In this document: in pieces, positions 1 to 8,429 of the stretch
How the letters are laid out: each line of letters begins with the position of its first letter
How positions within the stretch are numbered: position 1 is the stretch's first letter
From: Scatomorpha stercorigallinarum
GTDB taxonomy: Bacteria; Bacillota; Clostridia; Oscillospirales; Oscillospiraceae
Length of the DNA stretch: 64,000 nt
Reading direction: 5' to 3'
Assembly (NCBI GenBank): GCA_944387865.1
Contig: CALXGN010000002.1
Span: 124,001-188,000 of the forward strand
Notes under the pieces: model-generated
What the model saw: the letters and a program-made list of their open reading frames with translations, nothing else
The model's database searches: none
Told to the model about the DNA's origin: nothing
Translations under genes and position numbers: made by a program

Positions 1-24
1 GCCGCATGGGGAGTAGTGTTTGAA

Positions 25-1047
25 GTGACGATCAAGGATATCGCAAAGCTCTGCGGCGTCTCTGTCAGCACAGTATCGCGCGTCATCAACGACCGGCCGG
101 ACGTCAGCCCGGAGGTGAGGGCGGCCGTGCTGGAGGCGGTGCGCCGCAGCAACTATGTGCCCAACAACAGCGCCCGCGTCCTCGGCAGCAGCAGCTCGGA
201 CGCCGTGGGCCTGGTGGTGCGCGGCCTTTCCAACCCCTTCTATTCGGACATCATCAAGGTCATCGGCCGCCGCATCGACGAGGCCGGCTACACGATGGTG
301 ATGCAGCAGATAGACTCCACGGAGGACGAGATCCAGTGCGGCGCCGTGATGGAGCGCGAAAAAAAGCTCCGCGGGCTGATCTTCCTCGGCGGCCGCTCGG
401 ACTACACGGCCGGGCAGCTGGGGACCATCACCGTGCCCTTCGTCTGCTGCTCCTATGACAACAGCTTCGGCACGCTGCCGCCGCAGCGGCTCTCCACTGT
501 CTCCATCGACGACTGCAACACGGCCTACCGGGCCGTTTCGGAGCTCATCGCCCTCGGCCACCGGCGCATCGCCGCCCTGGTGGCGGCCACGGACGACCGC
601 TCCATCAGCGAGCTGCGCTGCCGCGGCTACCTCTCCGCGCTGCGGGACCACGGCATCGAGCCGGACCCGGCGCTGGTGGCCTGCACGGGCAGCTTCGGCA
701 TGGAGGACGCCTACCGCGCCACGCGCGCGCTCTGCGCCGCCGGGGCGGACTTCACGGCCATGTTCATCATCGCCGACGCGATGGCCATCGCCGCCATCAA
801 GGCCCTGGAGGACACGGGGCGCGACGTCCCGCGGGACTGCTCCGTCATCGCCGTGGACGGCCTGGCCCTCTCGCAGTACACGCGGCCCACGCTGACCACC
901 ATGTGCCAGCCCTCCGACCGCATGGGGGAGGAGAGCGTGCGCATCCTGCTCGACATGATCGAGCGCCGCGCCGGCAACCGCAGCCTGGTGCTGGAGAGCA
1001 CGCTGCGCGCGGGTGCCTCCGTTGCCCCGCCGGACGGCCGGCGCTGA
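25..1047 (+). CDS. LacI-family transcriptional regulator
   Basis: This is a LacI/GalR-type repressor of about 340 residues. An N-terminal helix-turn-helix (TIKDIAKLCGVSVSTVSRVI) and the hinge region are followed by a periplasmic-binding-protein-like sensor domain that would bind a sugar. A GTG at 16 is in frame, but the GGGGAG at 8-13 is too close to it. The GTG at 25 gives the usual family start MTIKDIA, so I chose that one. The frame is open to the left edge of the window, and nothing suggests a longer protein. The gene sits 74 bases upstream of a sugar-binding lipoprotein and ABC permeases, so it is probably the local regulator of maltodextrin-type uptake. The effector is not visible from sequence. 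Confidence 0.9.
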   Translation: MTIKDIAKLCGVSVSTVSRVINDRPDVSPEVRAAVLEAVRRSNYVPNNSARVLGSSSSDAVGLVVRGLSNPFYSDIIKVIGRRIDEAGYTMVMQQIDSTEDEIQCGAVMEREKKLRGLIFLGGRSDYTAGQLGTITVPFVCCSYDNSFGTLPPQRLSTVSIDDCNTAYRAVSELIALGHRRIAALVAATDDRSISELRCRGYLSALRDHGIEPDPALVACTGSFGMEDAYRATRALCAAGADFTAMFIIADAMAIAAIKALEDTGRDVPRDCSVIAVDGLALSQYTRPTLTTMCQPSDRMGEESVRILLDMIERRAGNRSLVLESTLRAGASVAPPDGRR

Positions 1048-1069
1048 GGCGGCATAAACACGTATTTTC

Positions 1070-1082
1070 CGGCGTCACGCCG
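1070..1082. promoter_or_regulatory. Short palindrome upstream of the transporter operon
   Basis: CGGCGTCACGCCG is a 5-bp inverted repeat with a 3-base loop, located between the LacI gene and the binding-protein gene. Its position would suit an operator, but no convincing promoter hexamers surround it and it is GC-rich like everything around it. I record it as a possible site only. Confidence 0.25.
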
Positions 1083-1121
1083 AGGAAATAAATTTTAATT
1101 TAATAGGAGATGTAAAAAAAC

Positions 1122-2513
1122 ATGAAGAAGTTTCTTGCACTGCTCCTGGCGCTCGTAATGGTCTTTGCGCTCGCCGCCTGCGGTGAGGAGCCCGCCGCCG
1201 AGAGCGAGGCCCCGGCCGCCGAGAGCGAAGAGCCCGCCGCCGAGAGCGAGGCCCCGGCCGAGGACGAGGTGCCCGCGGCCGCCGGCAGCGTCTATTACCT
1301 GAACTTCAAGCCCGAGCAGGACGCCCAGTGGCAGGAGCTCGCCGCGTACTACACCGAGCAGACCGGCGTGCCCGTCAAGGTCGTCACCGCCGCCTCCGGC
1401 AACTACGAGACCCAGCTGACCAGCGAGATGGCCAAGGAGGACGCCCCCACCCTGTTCCAGGTGAACGGCCCCGTCGGTCTCAACAGCTGGAAGGACTACT
1501 GCTATGACCTCTCCGGCAGCGCCATCTACGGCGAGCTGACCAGCGAGGACTACGCCCTCAAGGACGGCGACGCCGTGATGGGCATCGCCTACGTCATCGA
1601 GAGCTACGGCATCATCGTCAACACCACCCTGCTGGAGCAGGCCGGCTACACCGTGGACGACATCCAGAGCTTTGAGGACCTGAAGGCCGTCGCCGAGGAC
1701 ATCACCGCCCGCAAGGACGAGCTGGGCTTCTCCGCTTTCACCTCCGCCGGCATGGAGAGCAGCTCCGACTGGCGCTTCAAGACCCACCTGGCCAACCTGC
1801 CCATCTACTTTGAGTATCAGGACCGCGGCATCACCTCCACCGACGCCATCGAGGGCACCTACCTCGACAACTACCGCGCCATCTGGGACCTCTACATCAA
1901 CAACTCCACCTGCGATCCCGCTGAGCTCACCATGAAGACCGCGACCGACTCCACCAACGAGTTCGTCGGCGGCCAGGCCGTGTTCTATCAGAACGGCTCC
2001 TGGGAGTTTGCCAACGTCACCGGCGAGGGCAAGCTCTCCACCGACGAGGTCACCATGATCCCCATCTACTTCGGCGTGGGCGACGAGGCCAACCAGGGCC
2101 TCTGCACCGGCTCTGAGAACTACTGGTGCGTGAACAAGAACGCCAGCGAGGAAGACATCCAGGCCACCCTCGACTTCATGTACTGGTGCGTCACCGACGA
2201 GACCGCGCTGGCCGCGATGACCGGCGGCGAGGGCGCCATGCCCAGCGGCGGCGCCGGCATGGGCTTCGCCATCCCCTTCAAGTCCGCTCCGGAGAGCCAG
2301 AACCTCTTCGTCCAGCTGGACGCCCAGATGACCTCCGAGGGCAAGACCCCCGTCAGCTGGAACTTCACCACCATGCCCTCTGAGGAGTGGAAGAACATGG
2401 TCGGCGAAGCCCTGGCCATGTACGCGGCTGACCAGACCGACGCCAACTGGGATGTCGTCGTCAGCAACTTCGTGGACGGCTGGGCCAGCGAGTACGCGCT
2501 CGCCAACGGCTGA
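1122..2513 (+). CDS. ABC transporter sugar-binding lipoprotein
   Basis: This is an extracellular solute-binding protein of 463 residues of the family 1 (maltose-binding-like) type. The signal peptide ends in a lipobox, with LAAC placing the lipid-anchored cysteine at residue 20. It is followed by a low-complexity Ala/Glu/Pro/Ser linker to about residue 56 and then the binding domain. AGGAG at 1107-1111 serves as ribosome binding site. Two permease genes and malQ follow, so the likely cargo is maltodextrin or another alpha-glucan oligosaccharide. No ATPase gene is present; such systems often share a MsmK-type ATPase encoded elsewhere. The exact substrate is an inference. Confidence 0.9.
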   Translation: MKKFLALLLALVMVFALAACGEEPAAESEAPAAESEEPAAESEAPAEDEVPAAAGSVYYLNFKPEQDAQWQELAAYYTEQTGVPVKVVTAASGNYETQLTSEMAKEDAPTLFQVNGPVGLNSWKDYCYDLSGSAIYGELTSEDYALKDGDAVMGIAYVIESYGIIVNTTLLEQAGYTVDDIQSFEDLKAVAEDITARKDELGFSAFTSAGMESSSDWRFKTHLANLPIYFEYQDRGITSTDAIEGTYLDNYRAIWDLYINNSTCDPAELTMKTATDSTNEFVGGQAVFYQNGSWEFANVTGEGKLSTDEVTMIPIYFGVGDEANQGLCTGSENYWCVNKNASEEDIQATLDFMYWCVTDETALAAMTGGEGAMPSGGAGMGFAIPFKSAPESQNLFVQLDAQMTSEGKTPVSWNFTTMPSEEWKNMVGEALAMYAADQTDANWDVVVSNFVDGWASEYALANG

Positions 2514-2549
2514 GTTACATAGCCTTTAGCAAGAAAGCACAGCTTTCCG

Positions 2550-2581
2550 GGGGCCGCCGGATATCCGGCGGCCCCTTTTTT
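2550..2581 (+). terminator. Stem-loop with T-run after the binding-protein gene
   Basis: Bases 2550-2575 form a perfect self-complementary stem with GGGGCCGCCGG as the left arm, followed by a run of T. It lies between the lipoprotein and permease genes. It would act as an attenuator or 3' protector, leaving more binding-protein mRNA than permease mRNA. Confidence 0.75.
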
Positions 2582-2610
2582 CAGGGCGTTTTGAGCGCCC
2601 ATGCGCCATC

Positions 2611-2670
2611 GCCGCCCGGGCAGGCTGCGCGCCTCGCCCGGGGCGCGGCCTGCCCGGGCGGCGCGTATAA
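2611..2670 (+). promoter_or_regulatory. 15-bp inverted repeat next to a TATAAT box
   Basis: Bases 2611-2625 and 2648-2662 are a perfect 15-bp inverted repeat built around GCCCGGGC. TATAAT follows directly at 2665-2670, about 25 bases before the permease start. There is no clear -35 hexamer. The arrangement fits an internal promoter controlled by a protein bound to the palindrome, or simply a second stem-loop. Its role is an inference. Confidence 0.4.
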
Positions 2671-2694
2671 TTTACTCAGGGGAGTGGTGTAAAC

Positions 2695-3546
2695 GTGGAA
2701 AAAGCCATAAAAAAATGGTGGCCGGTGTTCGTCCTGCCCACGCTGGCGGCCTTCATCATCGGCTTCATCATCCCGTTCATCCAGGGCGTCTACCTCTCGT
2801 TCTGCCAGTTCACGACGGTGAAGGACGCCACTTTTAACGGGCTGTCCAACTACCTGCGCGCGTTCGCGGACACGACGTTCACGCACGCATTCTGGTACAA
2901 CTGCGCCTTTGTCGTCGTCAGCACGCTGGCCATCAACGTCGGCGGCCTGGCCGTGGCGCTGATACTGACGAAAGCCATCCGCGGCACGAACGCCTTCCGC
3001 ACCGTGTTCTTCATGCCCAACCTGATCGGCGGCATCGTGCTCGGCTACATCTGGCAGATACTCCTCAACTGCGCGCTCGCGCTGCTGGAGAAGCCGCTGC
3101 TGGAGCTGGACGCCACGGCCGGCTTCTGGGGCCTGGTCATCCTCATGTGCTGGCAGCAGATCGGCTATATGATGATCATCTACATCGCCGGACTGCAGAG
3201 CATACCGGACACGCTGACCGAGGCGGCGGAGATCGACGGCGCCACGCCCTGGCAGACCTTCTGGAAGGTCAAGCTTCCGATGCTGATGCCCAGCATCACG
3301 ATCTGCCTCTTCCTCACCATCACCAATTCCTTCAAGCTTTTCGACCAGAACATGGCCCTCACCGGCGGCGCGCCCATGCACCAGAGCGAGTTGCTGGCCT
3401 ACAACATCTATTACACGTTCTACTCCCGCTCCGGCCCCCAGTGGCGCGGCATCGGCCAGGCGAAGGCCGTCGTCTTCTGCCTGCTCGTGGTGGCCATTTC
3501 CCTCATCCAGCTCCGCGCGACCCGTAAAAAGGAGGTGCAGCAGTAA
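2695..3546 (+). CDS. ABC sugar permease, MalF/UgpA-like
   Basis: This is an inner-membrane permease subunit of 283 residues with six predicted membrane segments. It carries the ABC-permease EAA-type loop (EAAEIDGATPWQTFWKVKLP) that docks the ATPase. The start is GTG with AGGGGAG upstream at 2679-2685. The stop codon overlaps the start of the second permease (TAATG), so the two are translationally coupled and should form a heterodimer. Together with the upstream lipoprotein they make up a carbohydrate importer lacking a local ATPase gene. Confidence 0.92.
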   Translation: MEKAIKKWWPVFVLPTLAAFIIGFIIPFIQGVYLSFCQFTTVKDATFNGLSNYLRAFADTTFTHAFWYNCAFVVVSTLAINVGGLAVALILTKAIRGTNAFRTVFFMPNLIGGIVLGYIWQILLNCALALLEKPLLELDATAGFWGLVILMCWQQIGYMMIIYIAGLQSIPDTLTEAAEIDGATPWQTFWKVKLPMLMPSITICLFLTITNSFKLFDQNMALTGGAPMHQSELLAYNIYYTFYSRSGPQWRGIGQAKAVVFCLLVVAISLIQLRATRKKEVQQ

Positions 3547-4388
3547 TGACAAAGTCAGCAAGAGCTTCCCGCAGCCTCTGGAGCGTCGTCATGACGGTCG
3601 TCAGCGTGCTGTGGATGTACCCCATCTTCATGGTGCTCATGAACAGCCTCAAGACACCTGGGGCCATCAGCACCTCCACCGCCTTCCAGCTGCCGACGGC
3701 GGAGACCTTCGCCGGCGCGGCCAACTACGCCAACGCCATCAACCAGCAGGGCTTCTTCTCCAGCCTTTTCTACAGCGTGGTCATCACCGTGACCAGCGTG
3801 CTCGCCATCCTCATCTGCTGCAGCATGTTCGCCTGGTACATTACGCGCGTGCACAACCGCATCACTAAGCTGCTCTACGGCCTGTGCGCCTTCAGCATGG
3901 TCGTGCCCTTCCAGATGGTGATGTTCACCCTCTCCAGCATGGCGGACACCCTCCATCTGCGCACGCCCTGGACGCTGTGGGTCATCTATCTCGGCTACGG
4001 CGCGGGCCTGGCCGTGTTCATGTTCTGCGGCTTCATGAAGAGCGTGCCGCTGGAGATCGAGGAGGCCTCGATGATCGACGGCTGCAACCCCCTGCAGACC
4101 TACTTCAAGGTCGTGTTCCCCCTGCTGCGGCCGACCATGGTCTCTGTCGCCATCCTGGAGGCCATGTGGATCTGGAACGACTACCTGCTGCCGACGCTGG
4201 TGCTGGACATCGAGAAGTACAAGACCATCCCGATGCTGATACAGTTCTTCAAGGGCAGCTACGGCCGCGTGGAGTGGGGCCCGATGATGGCCTGCATCAT
4301 GCTTGCCATACTGCCCATCGTCGTGATATACTTGCTCGGCCAGAAACACATCATCAAGGGCGTCCTCTCCGGCGCCGTAAAGGGGTAA
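3546..4388 (+). CDS. ABC sugar permease, MalG/UgpE-like
   Basis: This is the second permease subunit, with 280 residues and six membrane segments. The conserved cytoplasmic loop reads EIEEASMIDGCNPLQTYFKV and contacts the nucleotide-binding subunit. The start overlaps the previous stop by one base. The gene ends six bases before malQ, so transporter and cytoplasmic glucanotransferase are almost certainly expressed together. Confidence 0.92.
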   Translation: MTKSARASRSLWSVVMTVVSVLWMYPIFMVLMNSLKTPGAISTSTAFQLPTAETFAGAANYANAINQQGFFSSLFYSVVITVTSVLAILICCSMFAWYITRVHNRITKLLYGLCAFSMVVPFQMVMFTLSSMADTLHLRTPWTLWVIYLGYGAGLAVFMFCGFMKSVPLEIEEASMIDGCNPLQTYFKVVFPLLRPTMVSVAILEAMWIWNDYLLPTLVLDIEKYKTIPMLIQFFKGSYGRVEWGPMMACIMLAILPIVVIYLLGQKHIIKGVLSGAVKG

Positions 4389-4394
4389 GCAGAT

Positions 4395-5909
4395 ATGGAA
4401 CGGAAAAGCGGCATCCTGATGCCGATATTCTCCCTGCCGTCGAAGTACGGCATCGGCACGCTGGGCAAGGAGGCCTACAAATTCGCGGATTTCCTCGCCG
4501 CCGCGGGGCAGAGCGTGTGGCAGCTGCTGCCGCTGGGCCCCACGAGCTACGCCGATTCGCCCTACTCCTCCTTCTCCACCTTCGCCGGCAACCCGTATTT
4601 CATCGACCTTGACACGCTGGTCTCCGACAGGCTGCTCAAACGCGCGGAGATAAACGCCGTGGACTGGGGCGCGGACCCGCGCCATGTGGACTACGGGAAG
4701 ATCTATGAGCACCGCTTCGCCCTGCTCAGCCTGGCCTGCGGGCGCGGCTGGGAGCGCGACCGCGAGGCCGTGGCGGCCTTTGAGCGCGAAAACAGCCGCT
4801 GGCTGCCGGATTACGCCCTCTTCATGGCCCTCAAGCGCCGCTTCGGCATGAAGAGCTGGATGGAGTGGCCGGACGAGGACGCGCGCATGCGCACACCCGC
4901 CGCGATGGAGTCCTGCCGCGCAGAGCTGGCGGACGATATCCGCCTCTTCACCTACATACAGTACCTCTTTTACAAGCAGTGGGACGCCCTGCGCGACTAT
5001 GTCCACGGCCTGGGCATCGATATCGTCGGCGACCTGCCCATCTATGTGGCCACGGACTCGGCGGACATCTGGGCCGAGCCGCAGTTCTTCCAGCTTGACG
5101 AAGAGCGCCGCCCGCAGTTCGTGGCCGGCGTCCCGCCCGACAGCTTCAACGACGACGGCCAGCTCTGGGGCAACGCGCTCTATGACTGGGACGCGCTGAA
5201 GGCGGACGGCTACGGCTGGTGGATACGCCGCACGGAGGGCGCGCTGAAGCTCTACGACGTGATACGCATCGACCACTTCCGCGGCTTCGAGAGCTACTGG
5301 AGCGTCCCCGCCGGGGCCAAAACGGCCCGCAACGGCGAGTGGCGCAAGGGCCCGGGCATGGACCTGGTGGGCGTGCTCAAGGGCTGGTTCCCGCAGGCCC
5401 GCTTCATCGCCGAGGACCTCGGCTATATGACGCCGGAGGTGATGAAGCTGCTCGCCGACTCCGGCTTCCCCGGCATGAAGCCGCTGCAGTTCGCCTTCGG
5501 CGAGGGCGGCGATGGCTTCCTCCCGCACAACTGCGCCTATGACACCATCTGCTACATCGGCACGCACGACAACCCCACGCTCCACCAGTGGCTGGGCCTG
5601 CTGACCAGAAAGGAGCTGGCCTTCGCCAAAAAGTACTGCGCGCTGAGCGAGGAGGAGGGCTACGACTGGGGCATCCTCCGCATGGGCCAGCTCACGGCCT
5701 CGCAGCTCTTCGTGGCCGAGATGCAGGACTACCTGGGCCTCGGCGACGGCTGCCGCATCAACACCCCCGGCGTGGTGGACGGCAACTGGCAGTGGCGCGC
5801 GCTGCCCGGCGAGCTCTCGCCGGCCCTCGCCCGCCGCATCCGCGAGCTCACCGCCCGCTACGGCCGCCTGGCCGCGGCAGCGGGCAAGAAGGCGCAGGCC
5901 GGCGCCTGA
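4395..5909 (+). CDS. malQ: 4-alpha-glucanotransferase (amylomaltase, GH77)
   Basis: MalQ moves alpha-1,4-glucan segments between maltodextrins and releases glucose, in the cytoplasm. The protein has 504 residues, the normal length for bacterial amylomaltase. It begins with the family opening SGILMPIFSLPSKYGIGTLG. It contains IDIVGDLPIYV, the nucleophile region VIRIDHFRGFESYW (Asp in IRIDHF), the acid/base region FIAEDLG, and IGTHDNPT. The position right after the permeases indicates that imported maltodextrins are its substrate. A terminator hairpin follows at 5931. Confidence 0.95.
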   Translation: MERKSGILMPIFSLPSKYGIGTLGKEAYKFADFLAAAGQSVWQLLPLGPTSYADSPYSSFSTFAGNPYFIDLDTLVSDRLLKRAEINAVDWGADPRHVDYGKIYEHRFALLSLACGRGWERDREAVAAFERENSRWLPDYALFMALKRRFGMKSWMEWPDEDARMRTPAAMESCRAELADDIRLFTYIQYLFYKQWDALRDYVHGLGIDIVGDLPIYVATDSADIWAEPQFFQLDEERRPQFVAGVPPDSFNDDGQLWGNALYDWDALKADGYGWWIRRTEGALKLYDVIRIDHFRGFESYWSVPAGAKTARNGEWRKGPGMDLVGVLKGWFPQARFIAEDLGYMTPEVMKLLADSGFPGMKPLQFAFGEGGDGFLPHNCAYDTICYIGTHDNPTLHQWLGLLTRKELAFAKKYCALSEEEGYDWGILRMGQLTASQLFVAEMQDYLGLGDGCRINTPGVVDGNWQWRALPGELSPALARRIRELTARYGRLAAAAGKKAQAGA

Positions 5910-5930
5910 CGCCCCGCAGGACAAATTGAA

Positions 5931-5959
5931 AGCGCCCTGGCATGAGCCAGGGCGCTTTT
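5931..5959. terminator. Bidirectional terminator between malQ and rodA
   Basis: The stem AGCGCCCTGGC with loop ATGA pairs perfectly with GCCAGGGCGCT and is followed by T residues. On the opposite strand it follows the rodA stop and ends in a short T-rich tail, so it may serve both converging genes. Confidence 0.85.
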
Positions 5960-5982
5960 GCGCTTTATGAGGGGCCGGCGCG

Positions 5983-7131
5983 TCAGTACATCGCGAACCT
6001 GGCCGGTTTTGGGCGGTAGTGGACGCCGGAGACCAGGCCCATGGCCATGAAGTTGGCCAGCACGGAGGAGCCGCCGTAGCTGAAGAAGGGCAGCGTGATG
6101 CCCACGACGGGGGCGATGCCGATGCACATGCCCACGTTGAGGAAGGTCTGGAACACGATCATGGCCGCCACGCCGATGCACACCAACGTGCTCAGCAAAT
6201 CGCGCGACCTGAGCCCCACGGACACGCAGCGCACCACGACCAGCACCAACAGCAGGATGCACAGGCAGGCCCCGATAAGCCCCAGCTCCTCGCCGATGAC
6301 GGCGAAGATGAAGTCCGTGTGCTTGGCGGGCAGGGCGTCCGACTGCGTCTGCGCGCCCTGGCCCAGGCCGGAGCCCGTGAGCTGGCCGGAGGCGAGCGCC
6401 ATCTGCGCCTGGTGCGACTGCCACTTGATGCCCGTGAACGTGGGGTCGATGCTGGGGTCGTAGGGCGCCATGATGCGCTGGCGCTGGTAGTCGCTGAGGA
6501 AGTATGTCCACAGCAGGGGCACGGCGGCGGCCATGGCCGCCAGGCCGATGACGAACCAGTAGAGCTTCAGCCCCGCCATGAAGAGCAGCACGGCGAAGAT
6601 GAAGAAGTACACCAGCGCGCTGCCGAGGTCGTCGGAAGCGAAGATGATGGCGCCGAACAGCAGCAGGAAGTGCCCCGCCACCTGCGCCACGGAGACGACG
6701 GAGTTGAGGTCCTTATAGGCTTTGAGATAGCACAGCTGCTTGGCCAGCACGACGATGAAGGCCAGCTTGATGAACTCCGTGGGCTGGATGCCGATGCCGG
6801 CGAAGCGCAGCCAGCCGTTGTTGCCGGTGGTCTCGTCGCCCTGGCCGAAAAACAGCAGGGCCACCAGCAGCAAGGCGCTCAGCGCATAGAGCCACTTCCA
6901 CTGGTCGGCGAAGATGTCCACGTCGATGACGGTCATCAGCGCGTACATCAAAACGCCGAGGCAGATGGCCACCAGCTGGATGATGACATACTGCGCCGCG
7001 CCGCCGTCATAGCCCTGCGTGGCGCTGGCGATGACGACAAGGCCGTACAGCGAGCAGATGAGGCTGAGCGCGAGCAGCGTCATGTCCGCCCGGCGGAAGA
7101 AATCCCGCAGCTGGGGAAGGTATTTTTTCAA
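5983..7131 (-). CDS. rodA: SEDS peptidoglycan glycosyltransferase RodA
   Basis: RodA polymerises lipid II into glycan strands during side-wall growth, working with a class B penicillin-binding protein. The protein has 382 residues and about ten membrane segments. It carries the SEDS signatures IQPTEFIKLAFIV, DLGSALVYFFIF and FIFAVIGEELGLIGA. The start codon is TTG with GGGGTG eight to nine bases upstream. No mreBCD or penicillin-binding gene is adjacent here. A second SEDS protein, fused to an FHA domain, lies at 31.4 kb; the present protein is the simpler, elongation-type form. Confidence 0.92.
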   Translation of the reverse strand: MKKYLPQLRDFFRRADMTLLALSLICSLYGLVVIASATQGYDGGAAQYVIIQLVAICLGVLMYALMTVIDVDIFADQWKWLYALSALLLVALLFFGQGDETTGNNGWLRFAGIGIQPTEFIKLAFIVVLAKQLCYLKAYKDLNSVVSVAQVAGHFLLLFGAIIFASDDLGSALVYFFIFAVLLFMAGLKLYWFVIGLAAMAAAVPLLWTYFLSDYQRQRIMAPYDPSIDPTFTGIKWQSHQAQMALASGQLTGSGLGQGAQTQSDALPAKHTDFIFAVIGEELGLIGACLCILLLVLVVVRCVSVGLRSRDLLSTLVCIGVAAMIVFQTFLNVGMCIGIAPVVGITLPFFSYGGSSVLANFMAMGLVSGVHYRPKPARFAMY

Positions 7132-7215
7132 GCGAACACCCCGTTCTTGCCTGGGTAGCGCCGCGCGCGGCGCGCGGCGTGTGGAGCGTGCCGCCCTGCG
7201 GGCGGACTTTTGGAC

Positions 7216-7244
7216 ATTATAGCACCTTTTACGGCTTTACGCAA
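7216..7244 (-). promoter_or_regulatory. rodA promoter
   Basis: On the minus strand TTGCGT (7239-7244) is separated by 17 bases from TATAAT (7216-7221), with TG in the extended -10 position. Its -35 hexamer overlaps that of the divergent tsaE promoter. Confidence 0.75.
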
Positions 7245-7264
7245 CGGCGGGCTTGGTGTATAAT
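7236..7264 (+). promoter_or_regulatory. tsaE-tsaB-upp promoter
   Basis: TTTACG (7236-7241) is separated by 17 bases from TATAAT (7259-7264), about 29 bases before the tsaE start. Confidence 0.7.
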
Positions 7265-7292
7265 AGGGCGACTAAGGATAAGGAGCAGTCCC

Positions 7293-7712
7293 ATGGAGAT
7301 CATAACACATTCCGAGCGGGAGACGGAGGCGGCCGGGGCGGCCCTGGCCGCAAAGCTGCCGGACGGGGCCGTGGTGGCCATGTACGGCGAGCTCGGCTCG
7401 GGCAAGACCGCTTTCGTGCGCGGCATGGCCCGCGGCATGGGCATCGGCTGCCGCGTCAGCAGCCCAACCTTCACCATCGTCAACGAGTACGAGGGCGCGC
7501 GCACGCTGATACATTTCGACATGTACCGCCTGGGCTCGGCGGACGAGCTCTGGGGCATCGGCTGGGACGATTACCTCGACCGCGGGGCGGTCTGCGCCGT
7601 GGAGTGGAGCGAGAACGTGCAGGACGCCTTCACGGGCAACGAGGTCACCGTCCGCTTTGAAAAGCTGGGCGCGGACGAGCGCCGCATCACGATAGGAGGG
7701 CCGGTATGCTGA
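7293..7712 (+). CDS. tsaE: tRNA threonylcarbamoyladenosine biosynthesis ATPase TsaE
   Basis: TsaE is the P-loop ATPase that drives the TsaB-TsaD complex making t6A37 on ANN-decoding tRNAs. The protein has 139 residues with the Walker A motif GELGSGKTAFVRGMARG and the family motif SSPTFTIVNEYEG, followed by HFDMYRLG. The ATG at 7293 has AAGGAG nine bases upstream, whereas an upstream in-frame start at 7179 would include the promoter. It overlaps tsaB by seven bases, and tsaB and upp form the rest of the operon. Confidence 0.95.
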   Translation: MEIITHSERETEAAGAALAAKLPDGAVVAMYGELGSGKTAFVRGMARGMGIGCRVSSPTFTIVNEYEGARTLIHFDMYRLGSADELWGIGWDDYLDRGAVCAVEWSENVQDAFTGNEVTVRFEKLGADERRITIGGPVC

Positions 7713-8407
7713 TATTGGGCATCGAATCCTCGGCCAGGGCGGCCTCCGCCGCCCTCTGCCGGGACGGGGAGCTGCTGGGGCAGTACTACCAGTGCGCGGG
7801 GCTCACGCACAGCCGCACGCTGCTGCCGATGGCGGAGGAGCTGCTGCGCGGGACGGACACCGCCCTGGCGGACATCGACGGCGTGGCCGTCTCCGTGGGG
7901 CCGGGGTCCTTCACCGGCGTGCGCATCGGCGTCGCCGCGGTGAAGGGGCTCTGCTTCGGCGCTGAAAAGCCCGCCGTGGGCGTCTCCACGCTGGAGGCCA
8001 TGGCCTGGAACGGCCTGGCCGCCGCGCCGGGCGAGATCGTCTGCTGCTGCATGGACGCCCGCCGGGGGCAGGTCTATAACGCCCTCTTTGAGATATCTGA
8101 CGGCGCGCCGCGGCGCCTGGTTCCCGACCGGGCGCTGACGCTCGCGGAGCTCGGCGCGGAGCTGCGCGCCCTCGGCCGCGGCGTTTTCCTCACGGGGGAC
8201 GGCGCGCAGCTCGCGCACGAGGCGCTGGGCAGCTCCGGCGTGCCCTGCCGCCTGGCCGCGGGGCCGCTGCTGATGCAGAGCGCCTGGGGCGTCTGCATGG
8301 CCGCGCGCGGTCGCGAGATGCAAAACGCGGAAAAGCTCCTGCCCGTCTACCTGCGCCTTTCGCAGGCAGAGCGGGAGCGCCAGGAGCGGCTTGAAAACAC
8401 TAAATGA
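7706..8407 (+). CDS. tsaB: tRNA threonylcarbamoyladenosine biosynthesis protein TsaB
   Basis: TsaB is the inactive ASKHA-fold partner that holds TsaD in the t6A complex. The protein has 233 residues. It starts LILGIESSARAASAAL and has the conserved core VSVGPGSFTGVRIGVAAVKG. The start ATG lies within the end of tsaE, so the two are coupled. No tsaD or rimI gene follows, unlike in many Firmicutes; upp takes that place. Confidence 0.93.
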   Translation: MLILGIESSARAASAALCRDGELLGQYYQCAGLTHSRTLLPMAEELLRGTDTALADIDGVAVSVGPGSFTGVRIGVAAVKGLCFGAEKPAVGVSTLEAMAWNGLAAAPGEIVCCCMDARRGQVYNALFEISDGAPRRLVPDRALTLAELGAELRALGRGVFLTGDGAQLAHEALGSSGVPCRLAAGPLLMQSAWGVCMAARGREMQNAEKLLPVYLRLSQAERERQERLENTK

Positions 8408-8429
8408 AGATAAAAGAGGAGAAGCAGCC

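Noticed and set aside
3555..5924. A 789-codon open frame on the minus strand across the permease and malQ genes.
   Set aside because: It mirrors the codon structure of genes with strong homology on the plus strand. High G+C gives long antisense frames, and the product has low-complexity Ala/Gly/Arg/His sequence without any domain.
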